This document shows, in pieces, positions 26,222 to 34,438 of a stretch of 64,000 nt of DNA. This DNA comes from Parasphingopyxis marina (GTDB taxonomy: Bacteria > Pseudomonadota > Alphaproteobacteria > Sphingomonadales > Sphingomonadaceae). Below the pieces are notes generated by a model. That model saw nothing but the letters and a program-made list of their open reading frames with translations, was not told the origin of the DNA and searched no databases. The position numbers and the translations under genes are program-made. Each line of letters starts with the position of its first letter. Within the stretch, counting starts at the first letter, position 1. The DNA lies in assembly GCF_014237875.1 (NCBI RefSeq), contig NZ_JACJVJ010000002.1, forward strand, positions 62,001 to 126,000. The letters are read 5' to 3'.

Positions 26222-29107
26222 ATGGCGCGACGCCCGGTTGAACTCATCGAACAGGCACTCGCCGAGCCGGATCCGGTGGAATCGACACTGTTGCTGGCCG
26301 AAGCGGGTATTCGCGGCGGAAATCCCGAATTCGCGCGCGAGGCGCTGCGCGGCGTTGCCGGGGATTCGAGAATCGCAGCCGCGCAGGCGCGTATTGCGTG
26401 GTTGTCTGACGATTATCTCGCAGTGATCGCTTATGTCGATCGCATCGAAGGGGCGGGCGCTCTCGATCGCGAGACCGCGGTCTTGGGGGCGAAGGCTTCG
26501 TGGCGCGCGGGAGACTATGCCCGCGCCTCCCGTCTGGCCCGTCGGGCTGCTGACCAGGCGCGGGCCGAAAAAGGGTTGAGTGAACGCGCGACCCGCGACC
26601 TTCGCTGGATGTCCGCTTATTTCGATGCGATCGCCGGCGACCCGCGCGAAGGGGACTGGCTCGTCAATCGCGCGCTTGTTAAGCGCTGGCAGCAAAGCCC
26701 TGAGGCCGACATGCCGATCATCGGCCTGTTCGACTATAAGGGCCCCGACCTTTCCTTCGCCAGCGCCAATCTCGGCGACTTCATCCAGACGGCCGCGATC
26801 CTGCGCCACATCGCCCGTTTCCGGGGGGCAAGGCTGGTCTGCGACCAGCAGCGGATTCACCGTTCGCTGCGCCGGCTCGCCGATAGCTGGTCCGAGGAAG
26901 ATCGTGTTGCGATGCCCGGCGATGCCTATCTCGCCATCTTCGATCGCGATGCGCCGCAATCGGTCGCCTTGCGCTTTCCGGGGCGGCCGGTCTGGGCCGT
27001 CTATAACGGCTGGTTCTATCACCGGCAGTTCGGCAAGAACGATGCCTTTCCGCCGCCTGACAATCTGTGCCCGATACCCCTCGGCTTCCATCTGTGGCGT
27101 CCGTCGGACCTGGACCAGCCTCTGCTCGATTGGCTGCGCCGCTACGCGCCGATCGGCTGCCGCGACAGGAACACGATGCGCTGGCTGCTGAACCAGGGGA
27201 TCGATGCCTTTCTTTCGGGCTGCCCAACGATGACGCTCGCCACGGCGATCAATCCCGACGAGCCACGCTGCGGCCGCTGCCGGGTCGATATAGAGAAGAC
27301 GGGTGAGGGGCAGGGCTGGGAAACACTGACCCACCACTATCCCGACCTGCGCACAGCGGCCTTTGCCGAAAGTATTGAAAAGGCTGTGGACCGGCTCGAC
27401 CATTATGCCGGGCTCGAAATGGTCGAAACGGGCCGGTTACATTGCCTGCTTCCCTGCGAGGCGCTCGGCACGCCGGTCCGCTTCGTGCCGGGCAAGGACG
27501 CTGATCGCCGCTTCGAGGGGCTGGTTGGGATCGCCGACGACGACCGGTTCGGGCTGCGGGATCGCATAACCGAGCTGCTGCGCGAGATGTTTACGCAGAT
27601 TCTTGCCGGACAGACACCCGATACCGTCTATGAGCGGTGGCGCGCCATGACGGCGCCGCTCGCCGTCGCAGCGAAGGCCGAGCTGTTCGGCAAGGAACCG
27701 CCACCGCGTCTCGGCTGCGTCGAACCGGTGAGCGTCGCGCCGGGGACGGATGGTGGCATGGTGACCCTCGTCATGGCTTTCGACGCGGCCTATGCGGCGC
27801 GCGCCCAGGCGGTGCTCGCTTCGATCCGTGCCAACAGCCAGCGTCCGATCCGGCTCGTACTGCTAGTCCGCGAGCTGGAGGATCGCCAACTCGCGCCGTT
27901 GTCGTGCGCGGCCGATGCGGTGGAGACGCGGATCATCCCCATGGACGAGCGGCTCGAAGGCGCCGAAGTCGAATTGTCGCAGGCGATCACGATCTCGACG
28001 ATGGACCGCCTGTTCCTGGTCGACGCGCTCCCCGATCTCGACCGAATCGTATATATCGATTGCGACACCATCGTGCTTGGCGATATCGGCGAGCTTGCCG
28101 ACCATGATCCGGGGCCTGCGGGCCTCGCCGCGCGGCCGACGCCCAATCCCAACGTTGCGCGAATCGCCGAGATGCTCGAACGCCGGGCCGCCGGCATGCC
28201 CGCCGACGAGGCACGCGCCCTGCGGCTGCGCCTGGCGCGCGAGATCGATCTTCGGCAACCCGGGTTCAACGCGGGGGTACTTGTAATGTCGCTCGATACG
28301 CTGCGGGCCAACGGGACGATCGACTGCGCGCTCGATCTCGTCCATCGCTTCGGCCTGCACGATCAGGACGCGCTCAACTTCTCGAGCCTCCAGGGCTATG
28401 CCGCCTTGCCCGCCCGCTGGAACAGCATACCGCAATTCGACATCGATCCCGACGCTGCGCTGCTTCACTGGGTGGGAGCGCGCAAACCGTGGATGAAAAC
28501 CCAGGTCCGTTGTCAGAAGCAATGGCAAATCTATGCCCGGGACCTCGAGCCGATCCCCGGTCTGGAACCGCGAGCCTCCGCAAAGGTGACCAAGGACCAT
28601 TGGCTCGACGCCGGCACCTATCGCGCGGACTGGGACGATCGCGCTGGAATGGCCGCCCGCTGGATCGCCGCGGGATCGCACGTGCTCGACCTCGGGTGCG
28701 GAGCACGGCTGTCGCTCAAGGAGAAACTACCGCCGGGCTGCATCTATCAAGGGCTCGATCAGCGTAGTTGGAGCGATGAAGTCATCGCGATGGACCTCGA
28801 CACCGGCGATTTTCCGAATGGCGACTATGACGTTGCCGCAATGCTCGGCCTGATCGAATATCTGTCGGGCCCGGCCGGTGTCCTCGCCCTTGCAGCCGCT
28901 ACGGCGCGGCGGCTGATCGTCAGCTATTGCCATCCATGCGAAGGCGGCGATCCCGGGCTTCGTGAGAAACGTGGCTGGATCAACGCCTATGACAACCGCG
29001 AATTCCTGCAGCTGCTCGAAGGCGCGGGCTGGCAGGTCGAGGCGATGGAAACCTATCGCGCCAACGCCAATATCCGGGAATTGCTGTATCGGTGCGGCCG
29101 CCGATGA
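26222..29107 (+). CDS. Four-part glycan enzyme: TPR-like + pyruvyl transferase-like + GT8 glycosyltransferase + methyltransferase
   Basis: 961 residues, very long. Residues ~1-150 form an Ala/Arg-rich helical repeat resembling TPR. Residues ~164-430 look like the polysaccharide pyruvyl transferase superfamily: PIIGLFDYKGPDLSFASANLGD, PIGCRDRNTMRWL and LSGCPTMTL match its typical blocks. Residues ~513-770 are a GT8-type glycosyltransferase starting MVTLVMAFD, with the metal-binding DCDT at 613-616, GFNAGVLVMSL and LHDQDALN. Residues ~800-961 are a class I SAM methyltransferase with VLDLGCG near 821. It begins AAGGGAG-ATG at 26222. The next gene overlaps it by 4 nt. The acceptor glycan is unknown. 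Confidence 0.85.
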   Translation: MARRPVELIEQALAEPDPVESTLLLAEAGIRGGNPEFAREALRGVAGDSRIAAAQARIAWLSDDYLAVIAYVDRIEGAGALDRETAVLGAKASWRAGDYARASRLARRAADQARAEKGLSERATRDLRWMSAYFDAIAGDPREGDWLVNRALVKRWQQSPEADMPIIGLFDYKGPDLSFASANLGDFIQTAAILRHIARFRGARLVCDQQRIHRSLRRLADSWSEEDRVAMPGDAYLAIFDRDAPQSVALRFPGRPVWAVYNGWFYHRQFGKNDAFPPPDNLCPIPLGFHLWRPSDLDQPLLDWLRRYAPIGCRDRNTMRWLLNQGIDAFLSGCPTMTLATAINPDEPRCGRCRVDIEKTGEGQGWETLTHHYPDLRTAAFAESIEKAVDRLDHYAGLEMVETGRLHCLLPCEALGTPVRFVPGKDADRRFEGLVGIADDDRFGLRDRITELLREMFTQILAGQTPDTVYERWRAMTAPLAVAAKAELFGKEPPPRLGCVEPVSVAPGTDGGMVTLVMAFDAAYAARAQAVLASIRANSQRPIRLVLLVRELEDRQLAPLSCAADAVETRIIPMDERLEGAEVELSQAITISTMDRLFLVDALPDLDRIVYIDCDTIVLGDIGELADHDPGPAGLAARPTPNPNVARIAEMLERRAAGMPADEARALRLRLAREIDLRQPGFNAGVLVMSLDTLRANGTIDCALDLVHRFGLHDQDALNFSSLQGYAALPARWNSIPQFDIDPDAALLHWVGARKPWMKTQVRCQKQWQIYARDLEPIPGLEPRASAKVTKDHWLDAGTYRADWDDRAGMAARWIAAGSHVLDLGCGARLSLKEKLPPGCIYQGLDQRSWSDEVIAMDLDTGDFPNGDYDVAAMLGLIEYLSGPAGVLALAAATARRLIVSYCHPCEGGDPGLREKRGWINAYDNREFLQLLEGAGWQVEAMETYRANANIRELLYRCGRR

Positions 29108-29865
29108 TCCGGTTCGCCGTCCTCTCCATGCCGCGCACCGGATCGACGATGGTTGTCGAGAAGCTCGGCAGTCATCCGGACGTGACCTGCTATCTCGCCC
29201 TGTTCAGCAAGCGCGAATTTTTCGCCACCGATCACCCCCCGACCCGCGCGCTTCGCGACGCTCTTTCTGGATGGGACGTGTGGGAGGACCGCCATGAAAA
29301 ATACGCGGCGTTCATGGCGGACGTCGTCGCCGGCACGCCGCCCTGCAAGGCGATGGGTATCAAGCAGCATATCAACGGGCCGAAGGCCGCTACGCAGGGC
29401 CTGCTCGCGGATCCGGACGTTCGCCTCATCTCGCTCGTCCGGCGCAATCACCTTGCCACCTATTCCTCGGCGCAGATCGCGCTCCAGAAGGGCTGGAATA
29501 ACCGTCGCACGATAGCGGCGCGAGAACAGCCGAAGGTCGCTTTCGATGCCGGCCAGTTCGAAAAACACATCTGCGCCCGCGAGCATCATGACCGGCTCTG
29601 GTCCGGGTTGATCGCCGAGCGTGGCGGGAAGGAGATCGATTATGCGCGCGCGCGCACCGCGGATGGCGCGGCCGAACTCTGGGAATTTATCGGCGTCGAT
29701 CCGGCGCTTGGCGGCGACACGACGCTCGTGAAGAACAATAGCGAAGATTTTCTGCAGCGGTTCGAGAATCCCGGCGATGTACAGGACTGGCTCGAAGCGC
29801 ATGACCGAACCGATTGGCTGGAGCCCGAAATCCAGCCTCCCGATTTGGGTGGCCGTGTTCAGTAA
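29104..29865 (+). CDS. Sulfotransferase-family protein
   Basis: 253 residues from ATG 29104, which overlaps the preceding stop as ATGA; an upstream ATG at 29092 is less likely. The PAPS-binding 5'-phosphosulfate loop is FAVLSMPRTGSTMVVEKL at the N-terminus, and a candidate 3'-phosphate-binding region is SLVRRNHLATYSSAQ around residues 115-130 with conserved Arg and Ser. It is shorter than the sulfotransferase-methyltransferase at 32501. Coupling to the large glycosyltransferase fusion suggests that it sulfates the same glycan or lipid. The acceptor cannot be named. Confidence 0.85.
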   Translation: MIRFAVLSMPRTGSTMVVEKLGSHPDVTCYLALFSKREFFATDHPPTRALRDALSGWDVWEDRHEKYAAFMADVVAGTPPCKAMGIKQHINGPKAATQGLLADPDVRLISLVRRNHLATYSSAQIALQKGWNNRRTIAAREQPKVAFDAGQFEKHICAREHHDRLWSGLIAERGGKEIDYARARTADGAAELWEFIGVDPALGGDTTLVKNNSEDFLQRFENPGDVQDWLEAHDRTDWLEPEIQPPDLGGRVQ

Positions 29866-29925
29866 ATCATGGACAATCCTGCCGTTTTTGGCATAGTTCG
29901 TATCTTGCCCAGGGGGGGTAGTAGT

Positions 29926-30981
29926 ATGAAGATCAAGCAACTTTGCAACGCGATCCAGGTTTCCGACATCGATCTGGAGGACGACGAGCAGTGCCGCGAA
30001 CTCGGTCGGCTTGTCGCGCACGAATGCGTGGTTTTCGTTGATGACAAGGTGTCCGAGCCGCGGCTCCACGAAATTCAATCGCTATGGGGCCAGCCGTGCC
30101 GGGCGATCATCCACCGCTATGTCGGCGAACGGAAGCTCTCCGGAACGCATTGGCGCAGCCTGCTGCTGAACCTGGGCCATATCTCGAATGCCGTCGATGG
30201 GTTCGCCGAAAAGGGCGGTATGTCGCGCGTCAGCCCCATCTTGAATAAGAAGGGCAAGCCGACCGGCATTTTTACCAACGGCAAACTAGACTGGCATTCG
30301 GACCAGCAAAGCTATCATGAAAGCCAGCGCGTGGTCGGTCTGATGAGCCTTTGGGGGTCGAAGGGCAGCCAGACCGTCTTCCTGTGCACGGCGCCGGCCT
30401 ATGAGGCGCTGAACCATGAAGACCGGACGATGGTGGAGGAGCTCCACTCGGTCTGGGCCTGGGACGGTGGCGAACTCGGCGGCGACCTGATCGATTCGCA
30501 AAAGGAAATCATTCGCTACAACACGGTGCCGCTGCCGGAGATGGAGAATCCGCTGCTCGATGAGACTGCGACGGGCCGCAAGGGCATTCGTTTCCCAAGC
30601 CATTGCTTCAGCCATTTCCGGGGGATGTCGAAGAAAGAGAGCCTGGCCTATCGGGACCATTTATGGTCGCTGCTCAACCGGCCCGAATATATCTATACGC
30701 GGGACTGGGAAGACGGGCAGATCATGTTCATGGACCAGAATATCACGCTCCATGCCCGACCGACCGACATCACGATGACCGACACCCGGACGATGAACCG
30801 GATGAACTCCTATATGGACCGGCTCTATCCCGACGCGGCGCCGCTCGACCATGTCTTGTACAAGGGGCAAAAGCTCGATCACGACACTTTTGCCAGGCTT
30901 GTCGACGAACAACGGCGCGAAGATTTTTACAAGGAACAGGGCGGCCATCACGCCAAGGCCGCCATTCCCGCTACCGCCTGA
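29926..30981 (+). CDS. TauD/TfdA-like Fe(II)/2-oxoglutarate dioxygenase in the glycan cluster
   Basis: 351 residues from ATG 29926, preceded by AGGGGGG. The Fe(II) HxD is in LDWHSDQQSYHES (about residues 122-134), and the distal His is in MDQNITLHARPTDITM with an Arg two residues on. It is longer than typical TauD (about 280) with an inserted mid-region. Members hydroxylate alkyl sulfates, taurine or amino acids; in a locus with two sulfotransferases, an alkylsulfatase-like or sulfonate-handling activity is attractive but is inference. Its 3' end overlaps the convergent hydrolase gene by 11 nt. Confidence 0.82.
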   Translation: MKIKQLCNAIQVSDIDLEDDEQCRELGRLVAHECVVFVDDKVSEPRLHEIQSLWGQPCRAIIHRYVGERKLSGTHWRSLLLNLGHISNAVDGFAEKGGMSRVSPILNKKGKPTGIFTNGKLDWHSDQQSYHESQRVVGLMSLWGSKGSQTVFLCTAPAYEALNHEDRTMVEELHSVWAWDGGELGGDLIDSQKEIIRYNTVPLPEMENPLLDETATGRKGIRFPSHCFSHFRGMSKKESLAYRDHLWSLLNRPEYIYTRDWEDGQIMFMDQNITLHARPTDITMTDTRTMNRMNSYMDRLYPDAAPLDHVLYKGQKLDHDTFARLVDEQRREDFYKEQGGHHAKAAIPATA

Positions 30982-32389
30982 CCGTTTCGGAGCGGCCGCG
31001 CTCCGTGAGCGATAGGCCCTCGCGGAGCACTTGGCCCAATGTTCGGCCCTTTGCCGCTTCGACCATGACCTGGTGGGAGGCCTGACCCTTCAGCGCGATC
31101 GAATGCACGCCGGGCCTGTCGGCGATCCGCGCGGCGTGCCAGCTGTCGATGCCGTTATCGGCGGAATAATAGTGGGTGATCGGCAGGGAATCATCGAACG
31201 CGTCCAGCCAGGAAAGCATGTCGAGCGTCGCGGTATCGAAATTGCGTTGCAGTTTGCGGGCAACTACCTGAGCGCGAAAATCAACATTGGCATTGCCGGG
31301 CCCGCAATCGGTCGGCGAACCGAACAGCAGAGCCGCTTCCGCCCGCAGGTGAAGCCCGTAGACAACTGCCGAATAGCCGCCCGCCGATCCGCCCATCGTG
31401 TAGATTTTCTCCAGACCGAGATCCGTCACGATTTCCCTGAGGCCAGCGGCGGCTTCCTCGATGGATTCAGCAAAGTCGGGAATGCCTTTCAGGCACAGCA
31501 GGTGGCTCGGATCCTTGACCGTGATTGTGGTGAGGCCGAGATCGGAAATATATCGGTCCAGTACGCTGCCTTCGCTGCGGCCCCGGCCGGGTATCCCGAA
31601 GCCGTTGAAAAAGATCAGGGCGCCGCGATCTCCCTCGCTATGCCCGACCATGACATTGGGCGTAAGGCCTGACGCTTCGAGACGCGGCTGACACGCCGGA
31701 ACATTGGTCAGCATGTCCAGGATGCCATCGAAATCGCTGGTCTCGGCATTGCCGCGATATCGGCGCGCCAGAAGAACCGCGCGATCCTCTTCGCCGGCCC
31801 GGTACAGCCAGCGAATTCCTTGGAGCTTGATCGCGGTGCCGCTTTCGGCCGGCAAGTCCTCCAGATAGGAGACGAGCCGCTCGTGATCGTCCGATTTCAT
31901 GCCGACATAATCGCTGGCGGCGAGCAGCGCCTCGGGATTTTCGAAGGCGCGGGGGCGAAGCCGCATGATCCGCCGTATCGCGCCGATCCTGTTCAGCCGC
32001 CCTAGGAGGCGAAGCTGAAGCCCGGCAATGACGGGGTCGTCAGGCGCGACCTCCGCGGCATCGGCAAGCAAGGCTTCGAGGCGTTCCATGTCATGGGCGT
32101 GCATCAGCGCTTCGGCATAGCCGCGGACTTCGGCCAGCGGGAGCTCCAGCGCCAGGATTGCATCGGGCGTCAGCCCCACGAGGATGTCGTCCGCGATTCC
32201 CTCTTTCGAACGCATAAGCGCGGTGCGCAACACGCTTCGGGCAATGCGTTTGACCGGTTCGTCGTGATCGGGCGAAAGCGCGGCGATATAACCCGGCCAG
32301 TCTTTTGCCGCGGCGAGCTCTCTAAAGCGCTTCGCCTGCTCGCGCTGCTGCACGCCCAAAGGTTTTGAGTTCACTTCGCGCTCCAACAC
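30971..32389 (-). CDS. Alpha/beta hydrolase with long helical N-terminal region
   Basis: 472 residues. The first ~220 residues are helical and repeat-like (Leu/Ala/Arg-rich, TPR-like character). The C-terminal half has an alpha/beta-hydrolase fold: ALIFFNGFGIPGRGRSEGS strand/oxyanion region and the nucleophile elbow MGGSAGGYS with Ser335. A late His in GQASHQVMVEAAKG is a candidate catalytic base. Possible roles are glycan deacylation or ester hydrolysis. It is convergent with the dioxygenase (11-nt overlap) and divergent from the sulfotransferase-methyltransferase, sharing a 111-bp promoter region with it. No signal peptide is evident, so it is probably cytoplasmic. Confidence 0.65.
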   Translation of the reverse strand: MLEREVNSKPLGVQQREQAKRFRELAAAKDWPGYIAALSPDHDEPVKRIARSVLRTALMRSKEGIADDILVGLTPDAILALELPLAEVRGYAEALMHAHDMERLEALLADAAEVAPDDPVIAGLQLRLLGRLNRIGAIRRIMRLRPRAFENPEALLAASDYVGMKSDDHERLVSYLEDLPAESGTAIKLQGIRWLYRAGEEDRAVLLARRYRGNAETSDFDGILDMLTNVPACQPRLEASGLTPNVMVGHSEGDRGALIFFNGFGIPGRGRSEGSVLDRYISDLGLTTITVKDPSHLLCLKGIPDFAESIEEAAAGLREIVTDLGLEKIYTMGGSAGGYSAVVYGLHLRAEAALLFGSPTDCGPGNANVDFRAQVVARKLQRNFDTATLDMLSWLDAFDDSLPITHYYSADNGIDSWHAARIADRPGVHSIALKGQASHQVMVEAAKGRTLGQVLREGLSLTERGRSETVRR

Positions 32390-32500
32390 GGTAGGATATC
32401 AAAAGCATAGCAGGCCGCCAGGGAAGTAAAATCCATGCACCGGATAGTCGATCGATCGCGAATTGTCCCCATGGGTCATATTTGAGGCGGCATCGCCACG

Positions 32501-34408
32501 ATGGCAACGATCGATCGCCTTTTCGCCATTATCGGCATGCCACGCAGCGGGACCACATGGTTGCACCAGCGATTGTGCCGACACAGCCGCATGGTGCGCG
32601 CACTGGGGCAGATAAAGGAAATCCATTATTTCGATCATGTTCATGCCGGCGATATAAGCCTGCTTCCGAGCGACGAAAGCCGTGTGGCCGGGCGTTTCGA
32701 TTTTCTCCGGGCCCAGGCCGAAGCGCGCCTGGCGCGCATCGACCAAGACCTCGCATCGGCCGATGGCAAACGGAAGGTGCGGCTGGAGAGGCAGCGGCGC
32801 GACATACGCCATTATATTTATGAATTCGCCTCGAGCGACCAATGGTATGCAGACCTGTTTGCTGACGGCCCGGGCGACTGGTGTCTCGATTCTACGCCAG
32901 CCTATTACCGATTGCCCGAAAAGGGCCTGCGACACCTCCTGTCGGTAGCAGAGCAAAGCCGGTTTCTGCTGTTGTTACGCGATCCCTATGAGCGGACGCT
33001 CTCTGGCATCCGGCAGAGGATTGCGCGACAGGGCCTCGACTGGAACGCTTGGAGTGAAAACGAGCGCCTCGTCTTTGCTCGGCTCGTCTTAGACGATGGC
33101 CGCGCGGTCGAAGAAACCCGGCGCCTTCTGGACAATGTTCCGCCGGAGCGTCTGCGGATCGTCTGGTTCGACGATATTCGCGAGAAGCCGGAAGAGGTCG
33201 TCGCGGCTGCGCTTGATTTTGCCGATCTCGACTTTGAGCCAGGCTGCATGGCCGCTGCCGAAAAAATACCCAATCCGAGTCCCGGATACGAGCTTTCGGA
33301 GCAGCTCCGGGCCGTTATTCATGCCGAAACCCGGCAAACCGTCCAGGGTCTACGCACCATCGGGCTTGACGTTCCCGCCGGATGGGATCGACCGATCCGG
33401 CCGGACCGCGACACACTTGCCACGATCCCCGGCACGAGGCAGGGCAGGGGCATGAGCCTCGCCATTTCGACCGGTATCGCCGTCCAGCCCGAATTCGACT
33501 ATCGAACGCTCCAGCTGCCCCTGCGGGTTCAAGATGCGCCCGGCATGCTCTCGCTGGGCGAGCGGCGTTTGATCTATGGCTATTTGCGAAACAATTTCGA
33601 AGATGCCGGTCTTGTTGTCGATGGCGGAAGCTTTCTCGGGTCCTCCACCGTGGCCGCCGCGGAGGCGCTCCGCGAAAGGGGCGCGGACGCGCCGACGATC
33701 CACGCCTATGAGCGCGGCTTTTTACCGGGCAATGGCGCAATCAGACAATTCAGGGACGTGTCCTACCGGATGGGCGAAAGCTTCGTTCCGATATTGGAAG
33801 ATGCGGTTCTGCCCTATGAAGACCTAGTCCAGCTACACGTCGGCGATCTTCTGGAAGAGCGGTGGAGTGGCGATCCCATCGAATTCTGCTTCATCGATGT
33901 CTGCAAGAGCGCCGCGTTGAACGCGCATGTGGGCCGAGAATTCCTGCCACACATCCTTCCCGGCAAAATCCTCGTAAACCAGGATTTTTTCTTCGATCGG
34001 CTGCCATGGATCAAGATCACGATGGGATATCTCGCCGATTATTTCGAATGGCGCGGCCGGGTTCATTCCAGCTCGATTTATGTTTGCAAGAAGCAGGTGC
34101 CGCAAGCGGTCGCCGATTACGATCCCTGGACGGCGCGGGACGAGCGCTGTCTCGAATATCATGATCGCGCCGTCGATCTGCCCTTTGAGGACGAGGGCGT
34201 CGATTTTCTCATGGCGCTCTCCCGCACCTATCTGGTCGCGCTTTTGCATCGCAAGGAGGAGGCGCTGGCAATGCTCGACGATACCCAAGCTCGGCATGCG
34301 GATTATATCGCCTCGAAAGACAATATGCGGGATGCCAGAAACGCGCGGTTTCGCGTGGAACGCGCGCGCCGGCAGATTAGAAACGATGCAATCCTCAGAG
34401 TGTCCTGA
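32501..34408 (+). CDS. Sulfotransferase fused to class I methyltransferase-like domain
   Basis: 635 residues. Residues ~1-300 are a sulfotransferase: 5'-phosphosulfate loop FAIIGMPRSGTTWLHQRL and 3'-phosphate-binding FLLLLRDPYERTLSGIRQ. From ~330, a second module begins, with LVVDGGSFLGSSTVAAAEAL near 371 (glycine-rich SAM-binding-like strand) and CFIDVCKSAALNAHVGREF followed by HILPGKILVNQDFFF, the layout of TylF/Methyltransf_24-type enzymes. The last ~50 residues form a basic helix. Such a fusion would let one protein sulfate and methylate a glycan. The start ATG lies 111 bp from the divergent hydrolase gene. Confidence 0.82.
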   Translation: MATIDRLFAIIGMPRSGTTWLHQRLCRHSRMVRALGQIKEIHYFDHVHAGDISLLPSDESRVAGRFDFLRAQAEARLARIDQDLASADGKRKVRLERQRRDIRHYIYEFASSDQWYADLFADGPGDWCLDSTPAYYRLPEKGLRHLLSVAEQSRFLLLLRDPYERTLSGIRQRIARQGLDWNAWSENERLVFARLVLDDGRAVEETRRLLDNVPPERLRIVWFDDIREKPEEVVAAALDFADLDFEPGCMAAAEKIPNPSPGYELSEQLRAVIHAETRQTVQGLRTIGLDVPAGWDRPIRPDRDTLATIPGTRQGRGMSLAISTGIAVQPEFDYRTLQLPLRVQDAPGMLSLGERRLIYGYLRNNFEDAGLVVDGGSFLGSSTVAAAEALRERGADAPTIHAYERGFLPGNGAIRQFRDVSYRMGESFVPILEDAVLPYEDLVQLHVGDLLEERWSGDPIEFCFIDVCKSAALNAHVGREFLPHILPGKILVNQDFFFDRLPWIKITMGYLADYFEWRGRVHSSSIYVCKKQVPQAVADYDPWTARDERCLEYHDRAVDLPFEDEGVDFLMALSRTYLVALLHRKEEALAMLDDTQARHADYIASKDNMRDARNARFRVERARRQIRNDAILRVS

Positions 34409-34438
34409 TCGAAAAGACCACCGCTGGCGACGGAAACG

